A stretch of DNA of 64,000 nucleotides from Polyodon spathula (Eukaryota > Chordata > Actinopteri > Acipenseriformes > Polyodontidae), in the NCBI RefSeq assembly GCF_017654505.1, contig NC_054535.1, positions 40,924,664 to 40,988,663 on the forward strand. Direction: 5' to 3'. Both the position numbers and the translations under genes were made by a program. Positions 37,570 to 50,107 of this stretch are shown here, piece after piece (the first letter of the stretch is position 1; each line of letters opens with the position of its first letter). Under the pieces are notes generated by a model. It worked only from the letters and a program-made list of their open reading frames with translations. It made no database searches and was not told where the DNA came from.

Positions 37570-37639
37570 ACCAACTAAAAGGAAATGTGGGACTACATGA
37601 GCTTCACATTGCAGTCTCTCATCAAAACTTAAATTAGAA

Positions 37640-38220
37640 ATGAAAAGTTTGGGGGCCATCTTTGATCCTGATCTATCATTTGAGACTCATTATCGAAGTT
37701 AGTAAAGTATCTTTTTACCATTTGAAAAATATAGACAAACTTAGACCAATTATTTCCATATCTGATGCCGAGAGACTAATACATGTCTTTGTTTGATCTA
37801 GAATTGATTATTATAATGCACTTTTTTCTGGTGTCCCAAAATGGGTTTTATCCCGCTTGCAGCTTGTTCAGAATACCGCCGCTAGAATTATGACTAAAAT
37901 CAGAAAAAGTGAACGTATTACCCCTGTTTGGCCTCTTTACACTGGCTCCCTGTGCAGTATAGAATTGATTTTAAGATGTTGCTGATAACTTACAAGGCCC
38001 TGAATGGATTAGTACCTAGTTATTTGCAAGAGTTACTGAACCCTGTATCTTCCAAACTGCACTCTGAGATCACAAAATGCGGGGCTGCTGGTTATTCCTA
38101 GGGTCACAACATGGGAGGTAGGGCTTTTTCTTGTAGAGTTCTGAAATTATGGAATGCTCTGCCTACGCTTGTCAGGGAAGCTGGGACCGTTACAATTTTC
38201 TAGTCATGACTAAAAACACA
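37640..38220 (+). pseudogene. LINE ORF2 C-terminal remnant
   Basis: The broken frame reads SLGAIFDPDLSFETH, then SKVSFYHLKNIDKLRPI, SDAERLIHVFV, SRIDYYNALFSGVPKWVLSR, LQLVQNTAARIMTKI, RIDFKMLLITYKALNGLVPS and NALPTLVREAG. This is the region after the RT palm in L2/Rex1/CR1-like elements (the 'LGV..DS.L' and 'LHWLPV..RI.FK' signatures). There are in-frame stops and frameshifts near 37695, 37795, 37945 and 38100. The RT and endonuclease domains are absent. The protein of intact copies reverse-transcribes the element at nicked DNA. Confidence 0.75.
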
Positions 38221-38285
38221 CTTTTATAAAATGGCTTTCTTATCTTAGTGGGCTTTAATGTAACTTTAAAATTGCTGCTTTTGTA

Positions 38286-38350
<65 letters not shown>
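38286..38350. repeat. (ATT)n microsatellite inside the LINE tail
   Basis: About 21 ATT units followed by three GTT. Confidence 0.95.
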
Positions 38351-38659
38351 GTTGTTGTTATGTGTATACAGTTATTTAAATCTGTTATTTAAATGGTCTG
38401 ATCGTGATAGTTGTATATGTGACATGCTATACAAATGTATTGTGGTTTGTTCTTTTTTTATACTATGTACTGTGCAGTGCTTTGCAATACTTTTAATGCA
38501 ATAAATAATAAATCAAAATAAAAAATAATAATTTTAAATATTTTAAAATACCAAAAGCTTTCCTTATTACTATTCATTACCGAACAGGTTAAATCCTTCC
38601 CTTGGAGTAACAATTTTGTAGCAGGATGGGATGTCTCACTTGGCTAACATAAAGCATCG

Positions 38660-38985
38660 GCCAGGGTTCCAGAGTGGCTCACCTGGTAAAATCACAGCTG
38701 TGTGGTGTGCAGTCATAGTCATTGCCTCTGGTACTCCCGCAAGTTAGGGAGGCAAAAACGTCAGGGGCTGTTTCTCCTCATCCCTGCTGGCCTTTAGCTC
38801 TGGTGGGCACCTGCAGGGCTGACCTTAGTCCTCCATGAGGTCAGTAGCTTGCTGACATTCACGCTAGAGCTTCTGGGTGTTAAAGAGGAAGCAGGCTTGT
38901 TCGGGGGAATGGAGAAGAGTGTGGAGAGTTGCCTTAGTGAAGGGAAACCAATTATTGGACAGTCTAAATTGGGGAGAAAATAAAA
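38660..38985 (+). mobile_element. tRNA-type SINE
   Basis: It begins GCCAGGGTTCCAGAGTGGCTCACCTGGTAAAA, whose AGTGGCTCACCTGGT part resembles a tRNA A box. It ends in CTAAATTGGGGAGAAAATAAAATAATTGGAC, a tail block also found in minus orientation at 52305-52330. The body is diverged and the B box is not clear. Confidence 0.55.
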
Positions 38986-38989
38986 TAAT

Positions 38990-41019
38990 TGGACACACTA
39001 TCTTGAATTGACTGATGTTGCCGGTCTACAGTTTACGTACAGGTCTTTCAAGAACACATGCACTTGTTTCCCTTGTAGATTTTATTTAGAAACAATCCAG
39101 CTAGCAAAAGCTGACCTGGGTGCAATATTTCATTTCCAGTGAAGTTCTACCCTGTGGTACAGCTGGGAGGGATGAAGGCACAAGAAGGTCAGACAATAAG
39201 GTTAAAGTATTTTGGCTGTAATGATTAGACAGAGCACATTGCCACCCAATTTGACTACTGGTCTGCATTAAATTTCACTTGTAAACACGGCCATTAAGGT
39301 GAAGGATTATGGTGTTTGGAAACTTGAGAATGTAGGTTAAGTATAAGGCTGTCAGCAGCAGGACATGATATCTCCTTATCTGTGCCTCTCAATGCACTGC
39401 CAAACACTGGCCATTTTTTTAAAAAAATTTTCTTGGCACAGAGCCTGTTTGGGACTGTCAGAGTTCAAATAAGTTGCAGCGTCAGTGTGTTTTGTTTATT
39501 TTATGTTGTTGCCAGCCTCAAGGGACTGGCGCAAGAATACATTTCACTGAGACCTTCAGTGTCTGTCTGGGGCAAAAAGGTACTTGGACTTACTCCACCA
39601 TAGACCTCGGCAAAGGTGATTGTATTATTCATGGATCAGGAGATTAGTATTGAATGACATCATTTAAACAAATCAAAGGTGACTTTAAGAAACCTGAGTA
39701 TCTGGCAGCACATGTATCCTGTATAACATCATATTCACTCAGTTCTGTAGTTATTACTAAAGCAGAGGCTGAATTTTTTAATCATTCTGGTGCATCTTTT
39801 TACATGTAAGCCCATGCATTGTTCTGTTGCTTACATGCAGGAAAAGATACTGTTTACCTGACATAGCAATAACAAAATTCGATTTCTTGCCTTTGCCAAT
39901 ACCAAAGAGGCTACAATTTGGAGTTTGAAATCACACATAGCTTTAAACTTTGGAAAGATCAAAGCTGCATTTTTTTAAACTGATGTGAGTTTCACAATCA
40001 AAACATTCCAGTTTGGTTCAAGAGCCTTAACTTGTGCACATACTGAATCAATGATGTTTAATAGAATCCAAAAAATTCAAATATAATAAGGATGCTTCAT
40101 AAGTCGATGCAGTCACTAATGCTATTTATTTTGTATTTGTCTAACAGGTTAACCATTTTACTGAGAGAGTACTGGGGACTGTGACAGGCAAAGATCATTG
40201 CTTGTAGAGAGCCTAGAACTTGGTTTGAGACTTCAAAGATATATATATATATATATAGAAGAACCACTGCCAACATGGCACGCTGGCAGCTGTTTTTATT
40301 TTTTAATTTTTTTAGCACACATCCATACTAAAACTAAAGATTGTAATAATAATAATTAATACCAGGCTTCCAAGCCAAAGGAAGAATCATAAACAACATT
40401 TAATGCCTTCTGAATCAACAGTGTATTAACGTTGGCTAAACGGAGTGTCAATTCAATCGACACACATGTCATCGTTATCTTCCTTATTAAACACATCGAC
40501 GCTTCTAAAGGCATAGCTCCTAATTTAATTACTGCAGGGAAAAATAGATATAATGTAGGGCACTGCTATTCATTTAATGCAAAATTAATGGCAGGTTTAG
40601 TATGAAAGCAACAAACACTTCCCATTTAGATGAACATCCAGTAGAATTACCAACATCATTTGGGAAAGCTGTAACTCTCTGGATGAAAGAAATGGCCTAT
40701 TAGTAAACCTATAAAAAGGACAGTAAACATAGATTACTATGGTAGATTATTACAGCATTTATTGAAAACATATAATAGTTTCACTATAACAGCTCTTCGT
40801 GTACACATTCACAGTGGAGAATGGGAGAGAGAGAAGGAGAGAAAAACTAAAAGTAAATAACAGTTGCTACTCGTGCTGCAAGGAACAGTGCGATACTTGT
40901 TTGGGGTTTGTCCATTGTTTTGTTTGTCTATTTATTTTGAACAAGATGCTGTTTTGTTTGTTCTGTGTTTTGTATTGTTTAAATCTTTTATTTATTATTA
41001 AAAGTCACGCACTTCAATT
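38990..41019. other. No gene recognised
   Basis: A (TA)n run lies at about 40237-40257. No domains or paired ends. Confidence 0.4.
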
Positions 41020-41325
41020 TCACTCTGCAAGCCTGCCGTGCAGCCGTATTCAGAACGTACAGCATTGGAGGACCACACAGTTCTGAATAGCCTACAGGCC
41101 GGCCTGCAGGTGCCTGGCCAGCCACAGGGGTCGCTGGTGTGCAGTGAGCCAAGGACTCCCCAGCTGACCTAACCCATACCCCGCCCGGGCAGCGTCTGGC
41201 CAATTGTCCACGGTCGGCAGTGGCATAGCTTGGATTTGAATCAGCGATCACCAAGCTGTAGGGCGCATCCTGCACTCCAGGCGGAGTGCCTTTATAAAAT
41301 GTGTCACTTGGGAGCTCCGCCCACA
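41020..41325 (-). mobile_element. tRNA-type SINE, same type as 59672-60072
   Basis: On minus it starts GGGAGCTCCCAAGTGACACA (A-box-like). It continues with GGAGTGCAGGATGCGCCCTA and GATTCAAATCC (B box), then GCTATGCCACTGCCGACCGTGG and CTCACTGCACACCAGCGACCC. The same blocks recur at 59720-60072. The 3' end is truncated or diverged. I recall this SINE type from sturgeon-like genomes, which is the main ground for the organism guess. Confidence 0.75.
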
Positions 41326-41845
41326 AGTATCCTTGACAATTGTGGCCTTGACCCTATACTGTAATGAAAAATCATATTGTGTAATGGGCCAGATTCACAA
41401 AGCTCCAAGTCATTTAAGCTCAGAAGAAAAAAAAAAAAACAACTACAAATAAACAACTCCAGATGACCTAAACAAAATGTTTGAGGAGTTAATTTCTAGT
41501 TTGGTAACTTTATTTAAATGATAATGCTAATTCTGATTTGGGATACAGATCCAAGATTATCTAGCCCAATATGTACAGTCTGTTCTACTTTGTAGTGTTC
41601 TCCTATATTTCTTTCAGGTAAAGTAAATGCAGAAAAATGAAGAAAAAAGAACAGTTACTTCTTAGTTCTCCGTGTTCTGTATTATAAACAATAGGAGAGA
41701 CAGTATTGTTACAGTGAAGCTTTAATAAACATTTTCTTGTAGTGTGTTCTGTGTCAGTTCAGTGTGTCTGCGTCAGTTCAGCTTGTTCTGTGTCAGTCAT
41801 CTACCCCAAATAATTGTGATTAGTAAAGCAAGGTTGGTACAGTAT
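41326..41845. other. No feature recognised
   Basis: CAGTTCAGTGTGTCTGTGTCAGTTCAG-like short repeats at about 41750-41800; otherwise nothing. Confidence 0.35.
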
Positions 41846-41850
41846 GGGCT

Positions 41851-42444
41851 TGTGGCAAAGTGCCTGCCCCTGTGTGTATTTTGTGTTGTGTGTTAATGTT
41901 GGTGTATAGTCATTGGAACATGGGATATACACGGGTCTGTGCAACACAAGTGTTTAAAATGTATATTTGTATTTAGGCATGAGGATTGCACAGCACTTCA
42001 CGTGCAAGTAAAATGTAATAATATGTGAGCACGGGGAACTGCGCTTTATTAATTCACGCGCAGTTGTACCGCGACTCCAATTGAATGATTGATTGCTAAT
42101 CGAGTCTTGGTACAGCTACATAAAAGCTGCATGTTTTCACTCACTCTGGGTTATGTGTTCGGTGAGTGGAGACAGAGGTAATAACATAAAGTAAATAAGT
42201 AAAATATCTGCTCACCGTGGTTGTCTGTGAAGTTCGTTTTGTTTGTCTCTTTTGTTTTGGTGAATGTGCCGTGTCCTGTGTATTTTTGTTTGTACAACAT
42301 TTTTATTTTCTGTTCTGTTTATTTATTAAATGCTGAGTGAAACCATTCGCTCAGCTCCACCAAACTCCACCTCTCTCTCTCTCTGTTTATTTCCAGGTTT
42401 CTGTTTCTGGTCTGACGTCCCCCACTCCGGCCTTCTTGGTGACG
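41851..42444 (+). mobile_element. Solo LTR, family C, TSD GGGCT
   Basis: A 594-bp segment begins TGTGGCAAAGTGCC and ends GGTGACG, where CA is expected. It is flanked by GGGCT on both sides (41846-41850 and 42445-42449). CATAAAAG at about 42119 is TATA-like, and a T-rich region with ATTTATTAAA lies near 42320. Its first 270 bp match both arms of the palindrome at 58345-58830 (AAGTGTTTAAAATGTATAT, GAGGATTGCACAGCACTT, GTGAGCACGGGGAA). Confidence 0.75.
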
Positions 42445-44086
42445 GGGCTTTCTAAAGTTACCACAGAAAATGTACACAGTAGTTTCACAGTTTTCTGTGC
42501 TTTAACCGTTCTTTTAAACATTACTGCCTCCCTGTTATTCTACAAGCTTGCCTGTGTTTTACAATGTTTTCAATATTCTCCATTATTGCTGTGCTTTTAC
42601 CATGGTATACCTCAATAAACTTTCATAAGGGCTGGTAAGTGTAATCAAGTCAAACAGCACTGTAGCTGTTTAGAAAAGGAAGGCATGGGGACTATCATAG
42701 GTGTGGACCATGATGGAGTAGATGGCTTCTCTAGGACCTCTAGGATTTTCATAGTAAACAAAATGTGTTAGAAAGGGAAAGTTCAACAGCACAATCCAGG
42801 AAGCTATTGAAATGGTACAGAGGCAAAGAAAGTCAGTGCAATTTAATATCAAATCTTTAAATTGCTGTGCTTCAAAAGACAACACTTCCTGGAAGGAGGA
42901 GTTTTAAAAAACATCTAAAGACAGTTTGCTTGAATGTACAAACTCTTGATAACTGAACAGACAAGAGCTCTTGCTCTTTTAGTATGAGCAAATTTGAATG
43001 CATAATAAAATATGAATCTGTCTACAGTAGACTAAAATGTATATCTTGTATTAAAATAACAATTGCATCACTGTCTTTGTAAGCCGTTTAAAGCCTTTTT
43101 TGGTTTTATAATTTAGATGGGATTAAAAAACAAGGTAAAAACAGATGGCTTGTTATACTTGGCAACTGTGGAGTGATTACATGATTGAAAGAATTTTGGA
43201 TCTTGTGTGTTACCCTATAAACAGATGTAGTCATACATGTGTGTATTGAATCCTTTTTGTAATGACTTGATTATTATTTGATAATATGCATGCTGTAACA
43301 TCCAAGGCCCTATTTTGAAGCAAATGCAAAGTAGAGTTTGTTTTCCAGGTACTTATTCAGCTAATTAATTGCACAAACTAAAAGTTGTTCTACCTTTGCA
43401 GCCTCCAAACTACAAGAACATTATTTTAACCAGCTTCAAAGAAGAAATTAAAAGGATGAAAGGTGACAATTCCTGTGCAATTGGCTTTTAACTAAACTGC
43501 TAAATAGAGATAACTGAGCAGGAAAGGCAGCTCCTGCCTGGTTCAATTTTTTATTTTGTTTTACAACAGACAGACATATGTTTTAGGCAGAAACTATTTG
43601 AACACTACCAAAATAATTAAATAAATAAATCAACATAAAGTAAAACATTACTGGCATGCCTGGTATATTGTTCTGATTTCAACAAGGGTCTGCAGGATTC
43701 AGATGTGGCCCTGGGGTCAACAGAAGCAGACATGGGTCAGAAACAGGATTTTACAAAATTTATGTATAGTCTTACGATTTTTGATTTGCATCTATGCATC
43801 TTTTCCAACTCACAAATAATACCAAGCTTGCTTTTTTCACATTAATAAGACAAGCTTTAAAAAAAAAAAAATCTCCTTGAGCTACACACATAAAACACAG
43901 CACTTAAAACTAAAATTAGACCTGTTTCTTGAATAATAATAATAGTGTTATATAACAGCTAAATAATGCCAAAAAATATGTTATGCAGATTATGCAGCCT
44001 ATTTAGAGTTATATAATTCACAATTTCTCACCATCTATGTATTATACCACTCCCCAAAATAAAAATAGTTTTATTAAGCCATTGCA

Positions 44087-44087
44087 A

Positions 44088-44138
<51 letters not shown>
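44087..44138. repeat. (AAT)n microsatellite
   Basis: About 17 AAT units. Confidence 0.95.
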
Positions 44139-44800
44139 TCAACTTATTAAATATAAGCAGCATATTTATTTGGCATACAATTTTTTGTTAGGCTTTTTAG
44201 AGAGGAAAATATCTGTTGTATTTATAAAACAAAACAAAACAAAAAAAACTACTTCCTGGAGTGAAACAGGTTTATGGTGTTTTTAAAAAATATGAAACAA
44301 AGCAAAAAAAATAATTTCTCTCTAAATATAAATACAAATACTTATTACAATCCCAGCCATTGGAATATACTTAGTAAGAGCAGACCCATAAAGAGGACAT
44401 GATTACTAATAAGTCCCATCTGTGTCATATTCAGGCGGTTTTATTCAATAACACAGAACACAGGTCATACACACTATCCAATTCAGACTAAGAGGCCATC
44501 CTGAATTGAAAAGAGGTCTGGTAATTCATGCAAAATCTCAAAGCAATTGTCCTTGTTTGTGGTGAGCAGATGATGCTAGTTGTCTACAAATTATCTGTAA
44601 CCGTCATACTAATGATAATTAAAATGTTATTTTCAACATTTTCTTTCCTTTGGTGAGCTTGTCTTTTTGTAAGCAGTTCAACATCTAATGATTAGAATAA
44701 AGAAATTAATCTATGGCTCTGAAAGAAATGGATGGTAGTACATCACAAAAAGTGCACTGCAGTTATACCGCCTTTCAATATATATATGTATAATGCACAG

Positions 44801-44802
<2 letters not shown>

Positions 44803-44876
<74 letters not shown>
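44803..44876. repeat. (TC)n microsatellite
   Basis: 37 uninterrupted TC units. Confidence 0.97.
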
Positions 44877-44879
<3 letters not shown>

Positions 44880-47684
44880 CAGGTTGAAACTTCAAAGTGA
44901 ATATTGAGTCATCAATGATCACCATTTCACTTATTGGGCAGGTGCCTTGATTGCCAGCTTTTAGCGCAACCTGATTAATTTAAAAATAAATAACTGCAGC
45001 TCTTGGGAAGTGTGCATAATTTAGACTGATCTGTAAGAGAGGGTCTCAATGGTACACTTCTGCAGACCTTCATTCAGTCATGGACCGCAATCAGTGCTTT
45101 CAGTACAACATGTACTGCATATTGCTGCTAACGACTTTAGAGGTAAAGGCATGGGTTTCTGTGCAAAACAACAATGCTGAATGCAAATGTTACATCTCTC
45201 CACATAGAAGCTATCACAGGATGTCACAGAAGCAGGCTGAGAAAGTCTAGACGGTAGCAGTCGCATATAAAGTAAAAAGCCCTCCTTCAAAAATTATGTA
45301 ACATTTTAAAGTCTTTGTTGAAAAAAAAAAAGCACCCGATCAAAAAACTGCACAGCAAGTTCAACTAAAACAATGCCGTACCCTAAAATCCAAAGAAACA
45401 GAATTTAAAAGACCACTAGCACTGTGGTGCTTCTCTTTGCCCAATAGGTTTTGTCTGTAGCCTAATGAGATCCTCAGGGACGGAGGTCTGTCAATCACAG
45501 AAGACTTTCTTCTCCAACATCGCAGAACCACAGGGCATAAAATAATTAGAAAGCACCAAATTACTACTTTATTTTACATGAAACACAAACTAGGAACACA
45601 GGTTCATTTACATGAACAGGTCGCTTTTTACTGATGTGGGGGCTAGAACGTTAGGCCAGTGAAGTATATTTTGTTTGCCATTAAAAGAAAACTATTCATG
45701 CTGCTATGGCAGCAGCCTGTGTGCAGCCTCTTCTTCTTAAGAGGAAAAAGGGCTCTTGCGTCAAGGCTATTGTTAGTTGGAAATTCAAAGCTGAGAGGAT
45801 TAGGGAGAAAATAATGCTAAATATATTGTATGAAATATTTATAAGCCAACTATAGTAAGGTAAGGTTGACAAAGTGTGTGGAAAAAAATACATAAACATT
45901 TTCACCCCCCCTGTCTTTTTGACATTGTTTCAGTGGAAAATCACAAAAACAAAACATTGGTGGGATTTAGGAGGATCTATATCTGAATGGAGCTGCCTAA
46001 ATATGGCAGTAATGAAAGCTTTCTATAAGCAGTAATGTATGAAAGCACATTCAAGAGAGAAAGACAAAGCAAAAAGAGATGTTGCTGATCTTGCCGCTGG
46101 CAGGATTCATACATAACAGAAACTAAAAACAGTATCCTTTTTTTTTTTTTTTTACTTAATGTTTGAGGTTACAATCCCGTTGAGGTTTCTTGTTTTGTTT
46201 TTTTGTTTTTTTGATAACCATTTGGAGGCTATCTAAGCTTTAAAGCAGTCTTGAATTATTCATTTTTCTCACAACTACAGAATGAGATCTGAGTCACAAT
46301 ACACAAACCTGAATACAACAGTCTCTTATGTCAAGAGATTTGTTCTGTTGTTGCTATGACGGGCAGTAAACAGCATGATGTCATGAACTTCAAATCTGAA
46401 AGCTACTTGGTTTTGATGCTATTGAAACAAAACAAAACAAAAAAAGGCCAAGGGATCTCTTTGTTCTGTCCTTGATAGGGATGTTGAATAGGCTGTCATC
46501 TGCTTGCTTCTGTTATATAAAGCTCTTCCTCATCTACCCTTGCCTAAAAGTAGAGCTAATATTACTTTAACAATCAGTACTCCCACAAAATCACCACCAC
46601 CAGCTGTCTCATCTTACCATTTTGGGGTATTGCAGTAGTTTAGAAGAAATATTATATAAATCAAAGGAAAATGCTAATTTGGTGAAGGTTACATTAGGTA
46701 ACCCTCAAGCTTCATTTTAGCTCCATATTCAATGGACAAAATTATTTCAGTAAATCTCACCTAATATGTATTGCTATAATTTCTCATACATATGGGAAGG
46801 AACCATAGTATGATGAAAGTAATATTTTTTAATGGTATTTTATTTCTATTAGTGAGGAGATTATAACAGTACTCATTGCAAATTCAGGATGTTCTAGGAT
46901 TTTATAATTCAGGAAGACACATGAAGGAACACAATAGATACTGAAAACACGTCATTCAGAGCGAAAGTAGCGATGTGTTACTGCTAAGGTAAATCAAAGC
47001 ATGAAGCTTCTGGGAGTTTGAGTTCTTGCAAAGGAAATATATACTGTATATTGAGAAATAAATATATTTTAAATACAATTTGCTCAATAAGAATCATTGG
47101 GCAGGATTTTCAAAAACCAGCATTATTCTATCAAACTCGTCGTATGGTAACAAGAGCTTTAGTAGCAAGTGATTTTCAAACAAAATGTGTTCATTAAATC
47201 AATCCATGAATGCTTTGAAATTGAGCCGATGAGGTCATTAATGAACGCATTTCTCCTTAAAAAGCTTAATTATCACAGGTCATGTACATCACTTCCTGTC
47301 TCAATGACTCAATAGGGGAACTCGTTAATCAAAATGCATGTTAATGATATGAAGAAAAAGGAATGGAAGCATAATTCTCTGTTATGGAAACTACTAGCTT
47401 ACAACTCTAAGCACAGAGGTTTAATAATTTCTTTTTTTAAAGTCTGATATTTGTGAAACTTGTTTTTTTTTAATATTGTTAATGAAACCACCAATAGTCC
47501 AAAACAGTTTCAGGAATATCAATCTTAAAAACAGACTTTGAAATTTTTTTTTTAAATGAGCCCATACTCTAAAAACATTATGAATGTTTTTTTCCCCTTT
47601 CCCAAGAACTAAATCTCCCAACTCATATATTTTCAATGTTACTTTATGACCAGAAGTTCAGCATTCATTTGTTCATTTTATATA

Positions 47685-47850
47685 CAGCACTGTGCAGAAG
47701 TTTTAGGCAGGTGTGAAAAAAAACTGTAAAGTAAGAATGCTTTCAAAAATAGACATGTTAATAGTTTATATTTATCAATTAACAAAATGCAAAGTTAGTG
47801 AACAGAAGAAAAATCTACATCAAATCAATATTTGGTGTGACCACCCTTTG
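47685..47850 (+). repeat. Left inverted repeat of the Tc1-like transposon
   Basis: It pairs with 49030-49195. Arms this long are the size of the IR/DR type in fish Tc1-like elements. Confidence 0.88.
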
Positions 47851-48838
47851 CCTTCAAAACAGAATAAATTCTTCCAGGTACACTTGCACATAGTTTTTGA
47901 AGGAACTTGGCAGCTAGGTTGGCCCAAACATCTTGGAGAACTAACCACAGTTCTTCTGTGGATTTAGGCAGCCTCAGTTGTTTCTCTCTCTTCATGTAAT
48001 CCCAGACAGACTCGATGATGTTGAGATCAGGGCTCTGTGGGGGCCATACCATCACTTCCAGGACTCCTTGTTCTTCTTTACGCTGAAGATAGTTTTTAAT
48101 GACTTTCGCTGTATGTTTGGGGTCATTGTCATGCTGCAGAATAAATTTGGGGCCAATCAGATGCCTCCCTGATGGTATTGCATGATGGATAAGTATCTGC
48201 CTGTACTTCTCAGCATTGAGGAGACCATTAATTCTGACCAAATCCCTAACTACATTTGCAGAAATGCAGCCCCAGACTTGCAAGGAACCTCCACCATGCT
48301 TCACTGTTGAATGCAGACACTCACTCACACAAACTGCCTTCTGCTACAGCCAAATATTTCAAATTTTGACTCATGTCCAGAGCACCTGCTGCCATTTTTC
48401 TGCACCCCAGTTCCTGTGTTTTCGTGCATATTTGAATCGCTTGGCCTTGTTTCCACATCGGAGGTATGGCTTTTTGGCCACAAGTCTTCCATGAAGGCTA
48501 CTTCTGACCAGACTTCTCCCACTGTTTTCTGCCAATTCTGAGCTGATGGCACTGCTGGACATCTTCCGATTGCGAAGGGAAGTAAGCATGATGTGTCTTT
48601 CATCTGCTGCAGTAAGTTTCTTTGGCTGACCACTGCGTCTATTGTCCTCATTGTTGCCTGTTTCTTTGTGGTTCTTCAAAAGAGCTTGGACAGCACATCT
48701 GGAAACCCCTGTCTGTCTTGAAATTTCTGCCTGGGAGAGACCTTGCTGATGCAGTATAACTACCATGTGTCTTGTTGCTGTGCTCAGTCTTGCCGTGGTG
48801 TATGACTTTTGACAGTAAACTGTCTTCAGCAACCTCAC
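47825..48838 (-). pseudogene. Tc1-like DDE transposase with frameshifts
   Basis: The N-terminal part (48371-48838, 155 codons) holds the paired-type DNA-binding domain: HMVVILHQQGLSQAEISRQT, GVSRCAVQALLKN, RRSGQPKKLT, RKMSSSAISSEL. It ends KWQQVLWT at a stop. There, two bases are missing next to the first catalytic aspartate, and the ESKFEIFG segment follows in another frame. A second frame break lies near 48310. The C-terminal part (47825-48328, 167 codons) holds VKHGGGSLQVWGCIS, FILQHDNDPKHTAK with the second Asp, and WPPQSPDLNIIESVWD with the Glu. Total length matches the family's usual 340 or so residues. It would act in trans on the flanking inverted repeats if intact. Confidence 0.92.
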
Positions 48839-49029
48839 CTTGTTAGCTGAGTTTGGCTGTTCCTCATTCAGTTTTATTCCTCCTACACAGGTGTTTCTGT
48901 TTCAGTTAATGATTGTGTTTCAACCTACATATTGAATTGATGATCATTAGCACCTGTTTGGTATAATTGTTTAATCGTACACCTGACTATATGCCTACAA
49001 AATCCCTGACTTTGCGCAGGTGTACTGCG

Positions 49030-49192
49030 CAAAGCGTGGTCACAACAAATATGGATTTGATTTAGATTTTTCTTCTGTTCACTCACTTTGCATTTAGTTA
49101 ATTGATAAATATAATCTATTAACATGTCTATTTTTGAAAGCATTCTTACTTTACAGCATTTTTTCACACACACCTAAAACTTTTGCACAGTA

Positions 49193-49195
<3 letters not shown>
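49030..49195 (-). repeat. Right inverted repeat of the Tc1-like transposon
   Basis: It pairs with 47685-47850; a small hairpin GCGCAGG...CTGCGC lies just inside it. Confidence 0.88.

Positions 49196-49256
<61 letters not shown>
49196..49256. repeat. (TA)n microsatellite
   Basis: About 30 TA units abut the Tc1 end, so the TA target duplication lies within it. Confidence 0.95.
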
Positions 49257-49257
<1 letters not shown>

Positions 49258-49260
<3 letters not shown>

Positions 49261-50035
49261 TTGTGGCACAGTCTTACCCAGTCTGCTGGTTCGCCCAGGC
49301 CGGGGTAACAGATGTTTGTCGGGGTTGGCGATTTCCTCGACCCCGGCTGTGTAGTACCTCTCAACAATGGCGACCAGTGCATTGGCAGAAAGTACCTCAT
49401 TCTGCCCCACCCAGCGTCAGACCTCTTTGGGCAAACCCCAATGGCCCAGGACAATGCTTTCCACCACCTCCGCTGCAGTGTGGTGTTCAGGTTGTAGCTA
49501 TTTCCTGGCCAAGTGGATTAGATCAAACATCTGCGTACGAGGGGGTTGGGCTGTCATGTAGGTCCACTTGTGAAAACAATGGTCCCTCACTGTAGGAGTT
49601 ACTCCCAGTTGAGTCAGGATCTCTGCTTTAAGTTTGTCATAATCCTGGGCTTTGACCAATTCCAGGTCTTGGTAGGCTTTCTGGGCCTCTCCTGCCAGAA
49701 AAGAGGCAATTAGACCGTCCACTTTTCCTTCGGCCATCTTTCCCATTCTACATTCCTCTCAAAGGTCATGAGGTATGCTTCCACATTATCGTGTGCAGTC
49801 ATTTTTTGAAAAAAATTACTTGCATGGATTGCTTGGCCCTGTGTTGGTTGTGTTAGCAACTGGGCGGCCACCTTACGAATGCTGTCTCTCATCTCCTTTG
49901 CTACTGCCTTCTTCTCCTCCCACATTATTTTATTAGTTTCATGTTGGAGTTGTAATGCCTCCTGGTACATCCTGTTTGCATCCTGCTGTGCCGATTGCTG
50001 GCTTGTTACCATTGTAATCATGCTTGCATCATCGA
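49258..50035 (-). pseudogene. Ty3/gypsy gag remnant
   Basis: On minus, the first frame (49710-50021) reads QQDANRMYQEALQLQHETNK, a helical N-terminal region, then FFQKMTAHDNVEAYLMTFER. After a frame break the second frame (49498-49746) reads GLIASFLAGEAQKAYQDL, DYDKLKAEILTQLGVTPTVR and PPRTQMFDLIHLARK. This is the capsid-like core of gypsy gag (also called SCAN-like or retrotransposon gag). A third, broken stretch with HTAAEVVESIVLG-like sequence continues to about 49400. There is no zinc knuckle, protease or RT. Downstream sequence is cut off by the (TA)n/Tc1 junction. A fragment of similar gag lies at 17030-17130. Confidence 0.8.
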
Positions 50036-50107
50036 CTCCATTTTGTTGTGTGAGTTTTTTTTGTTTTTTTTTAAGCGGTTAACAGCATGCCAGCATTCTC
50101 CACCATG

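Larger units (their letters stand above)
37570..38530 (+). mobile_element. LINE 3' end, L2/Rex1-like
   Basis: An ORF2 C-terminal remnant (37640-38220) is followed by an (ATT)n tract and a 3' UTR. The 3' UTR carries CTGTGCAGTGCTTTGCAATA, similar to the GCGCTTTG(A/T)GAT block of L2-type tails, and ends in AATAAATAATAAA. It is 5'-truncated, as usual for LINE insertions. Confidence 0.7.
42450..47684. other. No gene recognised; microsatellites only
   Basis: Over 5 kb of AT-rich sequence has no domain, no terminal repeats and no exon-like block that I trust. It holds the AAT and TC microsatellites listed separately and a T-run at about 46138-46154. Confidence 0.5.
47685..49195 (-). mobile_element. 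Near-complete Tc1-like transposon
   Basis: The element is 1,511 bp. The left arm 47685-47850 and right arm 49030-49195 are inverted repeats of about 166 bp with about 90 percent identity. They start CAGCACTGTGCAGAAGTTTT and CAGTACTGTGCAAAAGTTTT, each preceded by TA. Each arm carries the AAGTAAGAATGCTTTCAAAA block and a TGTGACCAC(C/G)CTTTG block at its inner end. The single gene between them is the broken transposase on minus. The right TA continues into a long (TA)n tract. Confidence 0.9.

Noticed and set aside
49134..49595. Frame of 153 codons with a run of alternating Ile/Tyr
   Set aside because: It is a translation of the (TA)n tract joined to antisense gag sequence.
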